The notes below the pieces were generated by a model. It had not been told where the DNA came from, ran no database searches, and worked only from the letters and a program-made list of their open reading frames with translations. Below, piece after piece: positions 1 to 7,671 of a DNA stretch of 64,000 nucleotides (the first letter of the stretch is position 1; every line of letters starts with the position of its first letter). The stretch is from Vogesella aquatica (GTDB lineage Bacteria; Pseudomonadota; Gammaproteobacteria; Burkholderiales; Chromobacteriaceae). The stretch covers positions 62,001-126,000 of the forward strand of contig NZ_JAQQLF010000007.1 of assembly GCF_028548455.1 (NCBI RefSeq), given 5' to 3'. The translations under genes were made by a program, and so were the position numbers.

Positions 1-1
1 G

Positions 2-1363
2 TACCTGGACGACAAGGGTAATGTGGCCGATGGCCGCTCGCTCTACACCCACTTGGCGGTAGGCGTGCCCGGCACCGTGGCCGGCATGGAGTACGCGCTG
101 AAGCAGTGGGGCAGCATGAAGCTGGCCGACATCATTGCGCCGTCGATCAAGCTGGCCGAGGAGGGCATGCCGGTCAGCGTGACCCTGGCCAAGATGCTGC
201 AAGTGGAAAAAGACAATCTGGGTAAATGGCCGGGCACCCGCGCCATTTTCTTCCGCAACGGCGAGCCGCTGAAAGCCGGTGACCGCCTAGTACAGAAAGA
301 CCTAGCCAAATCGCTGCGCCTGCTGGCCAAGCACGGCAGCAAAGTGTTTTACCAAGGCGAGATCGGCGACAAGATCGTGGCCGAAATGGCCCGTCACGGC
401 GGCCTGATCAGCAAAGACGATCTGCGTAACTACAAGGTGGAGCAGCGTGAGCCGGTGAGCGGCGACTACCGTGGCTACAAGGTGGTCTCCATGCCGCCAC
501 CTAGCTCGGGCGGCACCCACATCGTGCAGATCCTGAACATGCTGGAGCGCTACCCACTGGCGCAATACGGTGCCAACAGCGCGCAGACCATCCACTACCT
601 GGCCGAAACTATGAAGCTGGCCTACGCCGACCGTGCCGAGTACCTGGGCGACCCGGGCTTCGTCAAGGTGCCGGTGCGCGGCCTGACTGCCAAACGCTAC
701 GCCGACGAGCTGGCAGCGCGTATCGACCCGCAGGCCGTGCTGCCGGCCTCTGCCATCAAGCCGGGCAAACCGCAGCCTTACGAGAGCGACCAGACCACGC
801 ACTACTCGGTAGTGGACAGCAAGGGTAATGCTGTGGCAGTTACCTACACGCTGAACCTGAACTTTGGCAGCGGCATCGTGGCCGAAGGTACCGGCATCCT
901 GCTCAATAACGAGATGGACGACTTTTCTGCCAAGCCGGGCGTGCCCAACGCCTATGGCCTGATCGGCGGTGACGCCAACGCCATCCAGCCGGGCAAGCGC
1001 CCGCTGTCCTCGATGTCGCCAACCCTGGTACTGAAAGACGGCAAGCCTTGGCTGGTAACGGGTAGCCCGGGCGGTGCCCGCATCATTACCACCACGCTGC
1101 AAACTATCGTCAACGCCATCGACTTTGGCATGAACCCGGCCGAAGCTGCGGCTACCCCGCGGGTACACCACCAGTGGCTGCCGGACGAGCTGCGTGTAGA
1201 AAAAGGCCTCAGCCCGGACACGCTGGCTATCCTGCGTCAGCAGGGCTACAAGGTAGCGGTCAAGCCGACCATGGGCCGTACCCAGACCATTCAGGTACGC
1301 CCAGATGGCCTGTACGGCTTCTCCGACCCGCGTAACCCGGACGGTGCCACGCTGGGCTACTGA
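2..1363 (+). CDS. ggt: Gamma-glutamyltranspeptidase, 5'-truncated by the window edge
   Basis: Periplasmic enzyme of glutathione breakdown that transfers or hydrolyses the gamma-glutamyl group; made as a precursor that cleaves itself into two subunits. The reading frame is open from base 2, so the gene starts outside the window and the GTG at 23 is not the real start. The family signature QTTHYSVVD is present. The first Thr of TTHYS (codon at 794) matches the known self-cleavage nucleophile (Thr391 in E. coli). The substrate-loop motif GSPGGARIITT and the AVGVPGTVAG block near the N-terminus are also intact. The small subunit therefore runs from about 794 to the stop. The gene is followed directly by an intrinsic terminator. 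Signal peptide and most upstream residues cannot be seen. Confidence 0.95.
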   Translation, partial: YLDDKGNVADGRSLYTHLAVGVPGTVAGMEYALKQWGSMKLADIIAPSIKLAEEGMPVSVTLAKMLQVEKDNLGKWPGTRAIFFRNGEPLKAGDRLVQKDLAKSLRLLAKHGSKVFYQGEIGDKIVAEMARHGGLISKDDLRNYKVEQREPVSGDYRGYKVVSMPPPSSGGTHIVQILNMLERYPLAQYGANSAQTIHYLAETMKLAYADRAEYLGDPGFVKVPVRGLTAKRYADELAARIDPQAVLPASAIKPGKPQPYESDQTTHYSVVDSKGNAVAVTYTLNLNFGSGIVAEGTGILLNNEMDDFSAKPGVPNAYGLIGGDANAIQPGKRPLSSMSPTLVLKDGKPWLVTGSPGGARIITTTLQTIVNAIDFGMNPAEAAATPRVHHQWLPDELRVEKGLSPDTLAILRQQGYKVAVKPTMGRTQTIQVRPDGLYGFSDPRNPDGATLGY

Positions 1364-1378
1364 GTCTAGTTGCAATTA

Positions 1379-1411
1379 CGCCCCCTGTCGTCGCTGGCAG
1401 GGGGCGTTTTT
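1379..1411 (+). terminator. Intrinsic terminator after ggt
   Basis: Nine-base-pair stem CGCCCCCTG / CAGGGGGCG followed by TTTTT, 15 bp after the ggt stop codon. It also lies at the 3' end of the LysR remnant on the other strand. Confidence 0.85.
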
Positions 1412-1554
1412 CATGTGGCGCTGCCCTGCTGCCACCTTGGGTGTGCGAAGTTGGCGACCAGATAATCCAGCTCCGCCCGTACTGCTGGTGGCAAATGTCG
1501 GCGGGAAGGGTAGAGCGCGTAGGTGGTCAACGCCGATACGCCATCGCCATCCAC
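1411..1554 (-). pseudogene. C-terminal remnant of a LysR-type transcriptional regulator
   Basis: On the minus strand the frame ending at 1411 reads TTYALYPSRRHLPPAVRAEL followed by DYLVANF. This is the hallmark C-terminal end of the LysR effector-binding domain (typically VYALYPSRRHLPxxVRAFLDYL). Only about 45 residues are recognisable. Upstream of about 1554 the same frame continues into sequence with no LysR character and meets the island promoter. The DNA-binding half is nowhere in the window, neither here nor beyond the integrase at the far end of the island. The gene is therefore truncated at the island's left edge. The family assignment rests on the C-terminal motif alone, but that motif is distinctive. 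Confidence 0.7.
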
Positions 1555-1583
1555 TTGACATATTTGGCGGTTTTTGGTAGGCT
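1555..1583 (+). promoter_or_regulatory. Strong sigma70-type promoter of the island operon
   Basis: TTGACA at 1555-1560, a 17-bp spacer and TAGGCT at 1578-1583. Transcription would start near 1590 and leave a leader of about 180 nt before the first gene at 1770. The leader holds no ORF I can support. Confidence 0.6.
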
Positions 1584-1769
1584 GGTACTGTCGAGCATTG
1601 CGCTCGGCTACCGTCACCGCCAGCCACTCGGCTCGGCCAGCTTCCCTTTCATCCCGACTGATTCATGCGCCATTGGCAGCGCAGGCCTTCTTGCGTCCAC
1701 CGCAAGGGCCGCTGCCGTGCGTGCGCGTCGGCTGGTGCGTGGCGTTTCCCCCGACCAAAGGAGACCCAC

Positions 1770-2102
1770 ATGGATACCCAAGACCAACCGCGTGTACGCC
1801 ACATTACGGCCTTCATGATGAATGCGCCACGACCGCTGTTCCGCCCCGGGCAGGTGGTAGCGACCCCCGGCGCGATTGCCGCGCTCGACCAGCGGGATCT
1901 GGCGGCGCTGCCGCTTCTGATCCGCCACCTTGCCGGTGATTGGTCCGAGATGGACGAGGAGGATCAGCAAGCCAACGACTACGCGCTACGTCACGGCCTG
2001 CGCGTGCTCAGCAGCTACCGGCTGGATGATCACCAGCGGCTCTGGCTGATCACCGAGGCAGACCGTAGCAGCACCACGCTGCTGCTGCCTGAGGAGTACT
2101 GA
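1770..2102 (+). CDS. Conserved hypothetical protein of mobile elements
   Basis: First gene of the island operon, 110 residues. The start is ATG 1770, with AAAGGAGA six bases upstream. The core reads FRPGQVVATPGAIAAL, then HLAGDWSEMDEEDQQANDYA, then LWLITEADRSSTTLLLPEEY. I know this pattern as a small family common on plasmids and ICEs of Proteobacteria, often mislabelled as a type I restriction subunit; it has no methyltransferase or nuclease motifs. Function is unknown. No signal peptide or membrane segment is seen. It is followed after one base by the next gene, so the two are surely co-transcribed. Confidence 0.7.
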   Translation: MDTQDQPRVRHITAFMMNAPRPLFRPGQVVATPGAIAALDQRDLAALPLLIRHLAGDWSEMDEEDQQANDYALRHGLRVLSSYRLDDHQRLWLITEADRSSTTLLLPEEY

Positions 2103-2103
2103 C

Positions 2104-3132
2104 ATGGCAAGAACCGCTACCACACCACAACGCAACGGCCTGGACACCCAGGCCGTTGTCACATCCACGGTGACCCCGCTACCGGTTGCCGTGGCCGAGG
2201 ACGGGGTGCCACGGCACACCCTGGTGACCGCGTCACCGCTGGACATGCCGATTACCGTGTTCAAGGAGGGTCTGGACCGCCGTAAGGCCAACCGGCTGGC
2301 GCTGATGGAGTGGCTACGGCAGTCGCTGGTAGAGGGCGTGGATTACGGCCGGGTCCACATTGCTGGCCGTGACCGTTGCCAGATGGCGAGGCAGGGACGC
2401 GCCAGTGAGTGCCGTGACGACCGCCACTGGAGCAAGCCCAGCCTGTTCAAGCCCGGTGCCGAGAAAATCACCGGCATGCTGGGCATGAGCGTGCATTACC
2501 CGTCGCTGGCGGCGTACGAGCAGGCGGTGATCAACGGCCAGCAGCCCACGCACGTGATCCTGCGCTGTGAGCTACGGGACGCCCACGGGCGGAGCGTGGC
2601 TGAAGGCGTGGGGGCCCGGTCGCTGGCTCAGGACTACGGCGACATCAACAAGGCGCTCAAGATGGCCGAGAAAAGCGCCCACATCGATGCGACGCTGCGG
2701 CTGGCCGGGCTATCGGAGGTGTTTACGCAGGACATGGAAGACGGTGGCGGTAGCGTGGCGGCTCCGGCAGATGCCGAGGATGAGGAGGATGAAGACGACG
2801 ATGAGGACGAGCCGGATGAAGTGCCGCCCGAACTCGCGGCGGTGACGGCCAAGCAGGTGGAGACCCTGCGGATGAGCCTCAAGCGTTACCAGTTGCCTGA
2901 GCGACGGGTCGTGGCCTGGGTCAAGAAGGCGACCAAGGGCGCCGTCACCCGGCTGGAAGACCTCAACGTTACCCAGTTCGCGCTGGTGCTGAGCAAAGTG
3001 CCGCAATGGGCCGCCAGCGACAGTGACCAGGCTGAACCCCAAACAACTGAAACCAACCGCCGTCGTCGCCGGCTCGTCGATGCCCGGCCTTACCCTGATG
3101 ACGACGATCCTGCTGATGATGAGGAGGCATGA
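2104..3132 (+). CDS. Hypothetical mobile-element protein with acidic linker
   Basis: A protein of 342 residues with no enzyme motif I recognise. The conserved-looking part (about residues 45-220) includes FKEGLDRRKANRLALMEWL, VDYGRVHI, SKPSLFKPGAEKITGMLG and ARSLAQDYGDINKALKMAEK followed by SAHIDATLR. I recall similar proteins from integrative elements next to Gp157-type genes, which suggests a role in DNA metabolism of the element, but this is inference. A very acidic run of Asp and Glu (about residues 225-241) separates it from a C-terminal part containing KQVETLRMSLKRYQLPERRV, which resembles a small helical domain. Overlaps the next gene by ATGA. Confidence 0.6.
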   Translation: MARTATTPQRNGLDTQAVVTSTVTPLPVAVAEDGVPRHTLVTASPLDMPITVFKEGLDRRKANRLALMEWLRQSLVEGVDYGRVHIAGRDRCQMARQGRASECRDDRHWSKPSLFKPGAEKITGMLGMSVHYPSLAAYEQAVINGQQPTHVILRCELRDAHGRSVAEGVGARSLAQDYGDINKALKMAEKSAHIDATLRLAGLSEVFTQDMEDGGGSVAAPADAEDEEDEDDDEDEPDEVPPELAAVTAKQVETLRMSLKRYQLPERRVVAWVKKATKGAVTRLEDLNVTQFALVLSKVPQWAASDSDQAEPQTTETNRRRRRLVDARPYPDDDDPADDEEA

Positions 3133-3638
3133 CAATGAGCAGCAAATCCTTCACGCTGTACCAACTGGCCGACCAGTACCTGCAACTGGCGCAAGCCATG
3201 CGCGACACCGAGGTACCCGATGAGGTCATCGATAAAACGTTGGCCGCAGCCAGCGGCGACATCGAGCACAAGGCCTGGAACATCACCGCGCTGATGCAGG
3301 AGTTCGAGGGGCAGATTGCGATGATGAAGCTGGCCGAGCAGCGCATGGCGTTCCGCCGCAAGTCGCTGGAGAAGCGGACGGAGACGCTACGGCAGTACCT
3401 GCTGCAGCACCTGTGCCGCGTCGGGATCTTCGAGATCGAGACGCCCGAGTTTGCGATTCGTGTCTACGACAACCCGCCACGCGTCATTTTGGATGACGAG
3501 GATCTGGTGCCTGACCAGTACAAGGAAGAAGAGGTGGTGGTGAGCGTGCGCAAGGACGAGCTCCGCCGCGCCATGCTGGAGGGCGAGATCATTCCCGGTG
3601 CTCACCTGGAGCGCAGCCAGCGGCTTGCCATCAAGTAA
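3129..3638 (+). CDS. Siphovirus Gp157-family protein
   Basis: A 169-residue protein resembling the Gp157 family (first described in Streptococcus thermophilus phages; linked to phage resistance or replication, mechanism unsettled). The first half is helical and charged and is likely coiled coil: LYQLADQYLQL, KAWNITALMQEFEGQIAMMK and RRKSLEKRTETLRQYLLQHL. The second half is a beta-rich block ending VVVSVRKDELRRAMLEGEIIPGAHLERSQRLAIK in form. Start ATG 3129 overlaps the upstream stop (ATGA); a second Met two codons later is also possible. It contains one TTGGCCGCA copy (3240-3248). Confidence 0.7.
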   Translation: MTMSSKSFTLYQLADQYLQLAQAMRDTEVPDEVIDKTLAAASGDIEHKAWNITALMQEFEGQIAMMKLAEQRMAFRRKSLEKRTETLRQYLLQHLCRVGIFEIETPEFAIRVYDNPPRVILDDEDLVPDQYKEEEVVVSVRKDELRRAMLEGEIIPGAHLERSQRLAIK

Positions 3639-3714
3639 CTGCCGCCAACCAGAATCAACCACATGGCCGTGTGCCCTTCGGGGTATGCGGCCATTCGCAT
3701 TTGGGAGCCACCAC

Positions 3715-4350
3715 ATGCATACGACCTTCCGTGTTCACCCAGCGCTGGCGGTCTGTCGCCAAGGGCCTTGCGGCCAACGTCAGCTCGTTCACCTGCGGCA
3801 GAGCGACCTTGACGGTGCCTGCGGCCAGCATTGCTTGCTGATGGCGCTGCAGATCCTGGGGCTGGCTAGCCGCGAGACCATTATCAATATCGATCAGACC
3901 CGCTCACGCGCACTCAAGACGCTGTGGCAAAGCAGCCGAGAGCACTACTTCCGTGGCACCCACGCCGCGCACATCACGGCGCTGACCGTGCCGTTTGCCC
4001 GGCAGCTCACCGTCGAGGAGCACTTCGGCCATGAGGGTGCCCAGCGTGCCTGCGCCACACTGACTGACGGTGGCTTGGCCATGCTGGGTATCCGGTATCG
4101 CTACGGTGGTGGGCACTGGTTATTGGCCATCGGGACAGAAGGGCTGGGCGACGGCCAACGTTACCGGGCTAACCGGTTTCTGGTTATCGACCCCAGCTAC
4201 GACCCGCTGCCGCTCACACCGTGGAATGGTGTGCTCAATATCGGCAATGGCCGCGCCCGGAGCCAACGGCTGGCTTCGCCGGATGGTGACAGCCTTGTGT
4301 ACCTGGAGTCGGTGCTGACGCTGTTGCCCAAGCAACGCGGGAGGGCCTGA
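3715..4350 (+). CDS. C39-like (papain-fold) cysteine peptidase domain protein
   Basis: A 211-residue protein from ATG 3715, preceded by GGGAG. Its layout is that of a C39-type cysteine peptidase: DGACGQHCLLMAL (Cys36 or Cys40 as nucleophile), GGHWLLAIG (His134) and FLVIDPSYD (Asp159) in the right order and spacing. No signal peptide, ABC domain or membrane segment is visible, so it is a stand-alone cytoplasmic protein. Its substrate is unknown. It is 76 bp from the Gp157 gene and 2 bp from the next gene, probably one operon. A TGCGGCCAA copy lies near its start (3769). The peptidase call comes from motif reading only. Confidence 0.55.
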   Translation: MHTTFRVHPALAVCRQGPCGQRQLVHLRQSDLDGACGQHCLLMALQILGLASRETIINIDQTRSRALKTLWQSSREHYFRGTHAAHITALTVPFARQLTVEEHFGHEGAQRACATLTDGGLAMLGIRYRYGGGHWLLAIGTEGLGDGQRYRANRFLVIDPSYDPLPLTPWNGVLNIGNGRARSQRLASPDGDSLVYLESVLTLLPKQRGRA

Positions 4351-4352
4351 CC

Positions 4353-5414
4353 ATGCTTGATCAACATGAACTGGCCTGGCTGCTGGCCGCCTGCGAGGAG
4401 CTGCCTGACTTTGGCGAGGAAGATCGTCCCTTCGATTACTTGGAGGCGCTGTTCATCACCGTGCTGGACTTCCATTCGCGTGGCGAGATGGTGGAAAAGG
4501 CACTTGATCACTACACCGCTACCGCTCGGGCAAAACTGAAGCTGACCGGGCACCAGAGCCTGCTGAAATGGCTGGCCCGCTACGGCGACAACCAGGCCGA
4601 GCTGGAGAAAGCCAGCCTGGCGTTGTGGGGCAACCGTCACTGGACACGGCTACGCTTACTCAAGCAACTGGTCGCCTACTTTGACGAGCAGGGCGTCGTG
4701 GATGCCACGACCCTGCGCCACTGGGCCATGAAGGCCGATTTTGAGCGCGACTTCAAAGGCCGGGTCAAAGGGCTGGGCTACACCGTGTTTCACTGGCTAC
4801 AGCTGCGCTGTGGCGTGCCCACCATCAAGCCGGACGTGTGGGTACTGAACTTCGTACAGCGGGTCATCGGCAGGCGGCCCACCGAGCGCGAGGCGGTGCA
4901 GGCATTCGTCGCGCTGGCACCGTATCTGAAAGTGCCGCTGGCCCGGCTGGACAAGATCATCTGGACCACCGAGCGCGAGTGGATCGATGAGGGGGACTGC
5001 CCGGGCATGCGCATCGTGTTCTGGCGGCTGATGCAGCAACTGATGGTCAGCCGTCTGGATGCCTGTGCGCCCGGCTGGCGAGCTTGGGCGACCCTGACGG
5101 TAGATGCCCCGGAAAGGCTGCGCTATGGCATTGGTGGGCTGGAGTGGCGGGTACGCAGGGAGATCGGCGGCTGGATGCCCGGGGAGGGCGTGAAACTATG
5201 GCAAGACGAACCGGCCGAGGGCTTCCCGCTGATCGTTGAAATCAACGCAGGAGCGGAGGCAGCCCCCTTCTGCCTGATGGACGAGCACTACGCCCCGGTC
5301 GAGCTGTTCGGGCTGACGCCCGACCGGATGGACGACTATCTGCATGAGGTGATCACCATCGTGGGTGGATGGCTGCTGCTGGCTGCGTCTACAGTGCAGG
5401 GGAAGGACAGCTAG
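4353..5414 (+). CDS. Hypothetical protein with a possible helix-hairpin-helix glycosylase-like segment
   Basis: A 353-residue last gene of the rightward island operon. The central part (about residues 135-180) reads RVKGLGYTVFHWLQLRCG followed by VPTIKPDVWVLNFVQRVIGR. This resembles the helix-hairpin-helix plus following helix of HhH-GPD base-excision proteins (KGIGxxTxxxLxxxxGxxxxKPDxxVxxF). The usual catalytic Lys/Asp arrangement and an iron-sulphur cluster are not evident. The C-terminal 130 residues match nothing I know. It might bind or process DNA for the element; that is inference. The 123 bp to the next gene (convergent) hold no clear terminator. Confidence 0.45.
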   Translation: MLDQHELAWLLAACEELPDFGEEDRPFDYLEALFITVLDFHSRGEMVEKALDHYTATARAKLKLTGHQSLLKWLARYGDNQAELEKASLALWGNRHWTRLRLLKQLVAYFDEQGVVDATTLRHWAMKADFERDFKGRVKGLGYTVFHWLQLRCGVPTIKPDVWVLNFVQRVIGRRPTEREAVQAFVALAPYLKVPLARLDKIIWTTEREWIDEGDCPGMRIVFWRLMQQLMVSRLDACAPGWRAWATLTVDAPERLRYGIGGLEWRVRREIGGWMPGEGVKLWQDEPAEGFPLIVEINAGAEAAPFCLMDEHYAPVELFGLTPDRMDDYLHEVITIVGGWLLLAASTVQGKDS

Positions 5415-5537
5415 TCGGTATTATGCTAAAGGGGAGCTGCCGCTCACCAAGTGGTGCAGCGTCAATCGAATGGTCAAAGCAGGTATCCGATTTGCTGACG
5501 GCAGCGACAGAATATCTAGCCTAATGAAGAGATCATG

Positions 5538-6143
5538 CTACTTATTCTTGTTTCTGCCATCAAGAACCGTTACGCGTACCGAAGAGCCAATGCGTTTTAT
5601 TGTTTGTAGCTTTCCATTTATGACTTTTTGAATCTGTCTTATATTTTTTTGGGCTGGAATGCTATTGCTTGCGGTGCCATCCGTATCTTGTTCTTGTTGA
5701 ATCGTGGCATTGCTATCTATAACCATGCTTGGTTTCGATTTATTCTGAGTGTTCTCAGTTTTTATCGTTTCTGATGGCGGTGAGGATTTGATTGCTAGCC
5801 TTGGTGCCTCTTTGGTAATGTTATCTGTTTTACGAACCGTATCATTTTTGTTGGTAGGGAGCTCGTTGATTGTTGGGGCGCTTGGCTGGTTATATTTTTC
5901 TGGGTTTTTCTGCCACTCCTTGATATCTTTTGCGCGCCACCTATTTGTTCGATACTGTGTAATGGTTTCTGGTTTTGGAAATATCCCAGCCGCCATGTAT
6001 CTATATATGGTTGCTCTCGATAATGATACATAGCCAATAATGCCAAGTTCAGGAACTCCAGTAAGTTGCCAAAGTTCTAATAGCGCATCATCGGAGAGGC
6101 TGCTAAGAGACGGTAGTGGGACAAATTCTCTAGGTTTGGCCAT
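5538..6143 (-). CDS. AlpA/MerR-like DNA-binding protein with long disordered tail
   Basis: A protein of 201 residues. Residues about 36-80 (IGYVSLSRATIYRYMAAGIF, then PKPETITQYRTNRWRAKDIKEW) have the winged-helix layout of AlpA-type regulators/excisionases, which control integrase expression or excision in P4-like elements. AlpA proteins are usually 65-90 residues; here about 115 further residues follow, rich in Asn, Thr, Ser, Pro and Lys, ending VRVTVLDGRNKNK. This tail looks disordered. The gene is strikingly AT-rich for this genome, supporting recent transfer. It sits 12 bp downstream of the integrase stop, so both are likely on one transcript. Confidence 0.6.
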   Translation of the reverse strand: MAKPREFVPLPSLSSLSDDALLELWQLTGVPELGIIGYVSLSRATIYRYMAAGIFPKPETITQYRTNRWRAKDIKEWQKNPEKYNQPSAPTINELPTNKNDTVRKTDNITKEAPRLAIKSSPPSETIKTENTQNKSKPSMVIDSNATIQQEQDTDGTASNSIPAQKNIRQIQKVINGKLQTIKRIGSSVRVTVLDGRNKNK

Positions 6144-6155
6144 TTTAAATATCCG

Positions 6156-7433
6156 TTATGAATTTGCAATTTTCTGTCTTGGGCGCTTTATCGGAGTGAC
6201 ATTGTAATTCTCTCCCTTTTCTAGCTGGTCTAGTAGGTTTGCCCAACGGTTCAGTGCCTCTTGACGCTCATTGAAGTAATCATGCCGGTTATAGATACCT
6301 TCAACACCCTTGATCTTATGATTCAAACAGCGCTCTGCTACAACAGGGTCAATGCCAAGTTCTGCAAGATGGGTTCTTGCAGTTCGGCGTAAGTCATGGA
6401 TCGTGAATGGTGGAACATCGGGCATGTGTGGTTTTACTTTACCGAGTGCTGTTCCTAGAGTGCCTTCATGGATGTGAGGAATCATTCTGTGCTGCATTTT
6501 TCGTGCAGGTAATACCCATTTACTAGGTCCGGCTAGTTCCTTCAGGCGCTTTAGCCATTCGATAGCTAGTGCGGGGAGTGGGATGTCAATTGGTGCGCCT
6601 GTTTTTGAGCGTTCACCCGGTAAGTGCCATACTTGATTATCTAGGTCAAACTCTTCCCATCTCGCAGCACAAAGCTCCATCTTTCGGCAGCAAAGCAGCA
6701 AGAGAAGTCGAATAGATAGGTCATTTTCGACACTGAACCCTTTGGCCAGTGGCATGGCGATAAAAAGCTTCCTGATTTCATCACGAGTTAGCCATCGTTC
6801 TCTAGCAAGCTCCTTACCTCCTGCATCATTCAGATCAAAGGCGGAAGCTGGATTGATTTCGATCATATGCCGTTTGATAGCGAAATCAAACATCCGCCTA
6901 GTCCAGCGAAGCGTATCGTTTGCAATCGAGGGGGCGCCACGTTTGACAATGGCTTGTAACATCTCGTCGATATGGCGTGGCTTCACATCTTCGACTTTCA
7001 TTTTGCCAAGGTGTGGAGCAATGTCTTTATCGATGCGGCGACGGACAATGTCAGGGTGCTTCCAACGGCCCAGAATCATGCGCTCGAAGTACATGTTAGC
7101 CAGGTCAATCATCTTAATCGCGTTTTTTTCCTCCTCCCTACGAGCGACAGCGGCTGCCTTGCGGTCCTGCTTTTCGGCCGCAACGTCGTAACCGAGAGCA
7201 ACTCTGGCGGCGAGTTCTTTGGCAATTTCCCGAGCTTTTGCTAGAGACAGCTCGCTGTAAGAGCCCAGCTGCATAACTCGAGACATGCCAGCCAGCTTGT
7301 AGCGAAAGCGCCATGTTGGACTCGCAGCCTTTTCCCGATAGCTCAAGTAGAGCCCATTGCCGTCAGAGCGTCCTTCAAATCGCTCGTTTGCTCTGATCCA
7401 GGCCTTGATCTGCATGTCAGTCATTTTGCCCAT
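6156..7433 (-). CDS. P4-type tyrosine integrase
   Basis: A site-specific recombinase of 425 residues for island integration and excision. Residues 1-95 form the DUF4102 arm-binding domain (DGNGLYLSYRE, WRFRYKLAG, GSYSELSLAKAREIA). The catalytic domain carries the expected residues: Arg250 (CCRKMEL), His346 and Arg349 (HDLRRTARTHLAELGI), His372 (CLNHK) and Tyr381 (GIYNRHDYF). All are present, so the enzyme should be active. Start ATG 7433 is supported by GGAGGT seven bases upstream. It reads away from yicC, the normal orientation for an integrase beside its attachment site, and the promoter region holds five TGTACA copies. Confidence 0.93.
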   Translation of the reverse strand: MGKMTDMQIKAWIRANERFEGRSDGNGLYLSYREKAASPTWRFRYKLAGMSRVMQLGSYSELSLAKAREIAKELAARVALGYDVAAEKQDRKAAAVARREEEKNAIKMIDLANMYFERMILGRWKHPDIVRRRIDKDIAPHLGKMKVEDVKPRHIDEMLQAIVKRGAPSIANDTLRWTRRMFDFAIKRHMIEINPASAFDLNDAGGKELARERWLTRDEIRKLFIAMPLAKGFSVENDLSIRLLLLLCCRKMELCAARWEEFDLDNQVWHLPGERSKTGAPIDIPLPALAIEWLKRLKELAGPSKWVLPARKMQHRMIPHIHEGTLGTALGKVKPHMPDVPPFTIHDLRRTARTHLAELGIDPVVAERCLNHKIKGVEGIYNRHDYFNERQEALNRWANLLDQLEKGENYNVTPIKRPRQKIANS

Positions 7434-7449
7434 CTAACCTACCTCCAGG

Positions 7450-7550
7450 TGTACACGATAGATCATAAAAACCACTTTAAAAACATGACCTTGGCTGTGG
7501 TGTACATTTTTTGTTGTACACTTTGGTGAGAATGTACACCTAAGTGTACA
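7450..7550. repeat. Cluster of five TGTACA palindromes upstream of the integrase
   Basis: TGTACA at 7450, 7501, 7515, 7533 and 7545, several extended to GTGTACAC. They lie in the 5' region of the integrase gene, as arm-type integrase sites or operator sites for the AlpA-like protein would. Function is inferred from position. Confidence 0.65.
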
Positions 7551-7579
7551 CCCTGGATGTGAGATTTTGTATGCGCCAA

Positions 7580-7657
7580 TGAGCGCTGGTGAGACGATAA
7601 AAAGGCCCGAAACCTAGTGTTTTCGGGCCTTCTGGGATGGTGCTGAGCGCTGGTGAG
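7580..7657. repeat. 14-bp direct repeat between integrase and yicC, candidate attachment region
   Basis: TGAGCGCTGGTGAG occurs at 7580-7593 and again at 7644-7657, on both sides of the yicC terminator. Integrases of this kind recombine next to their own gene, so one copy could be part of an att site. No third copy was found at the left island edge, which weakens that idea. Confidence 0.5.
7600..7632 (-). terminator. Intrinsic terminator after yicC
   Basis: AAGGCCCGAAA / TTTCGGGCCTT stem with a T-run on the minus-strand side, 40 bp past the yicC stop. Confidence 0.8.
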
Positions 7658-7671
7658 CGGTTTTGAGACAA

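Larger units (their letters stand above)
1555..7657. mobile_element. Small genomic island with P4-type integrase
   Basis: The segment holds phage/ICE-type genes (Gp157 family, recombination-associated hypotheticals, AlpA-like protein, tyrosine integrase). It starts at the break in a LysR gene and ends beside yicC. No replication, conjugation, capsid or toxin genes are present. The AlpA-like gene is clearly more AT-rich than its surroundings. Left edge: near 1530-1555 from the LysR truncation. Right edge: between the integrase start (7433) and the yicC stop (7672), perhaps at the 14-bp repeats there. I could not find one direct repeat shared by both ends, so this may be a decayed or rearranged element. 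Confidence 0.65.

Noticed and set aside
302-1375. 357-residue minus-strand frame over ggt
   Set aside because: Antisense shadow of a clear ggt gene; composition and lack of motifs show it is not real.
1770-2102. Type I restriction-modification subunit
   Set aside because: Homologues often carry that label, but this 110-residue protein has no methyltransferase, specificity or helicase motif.
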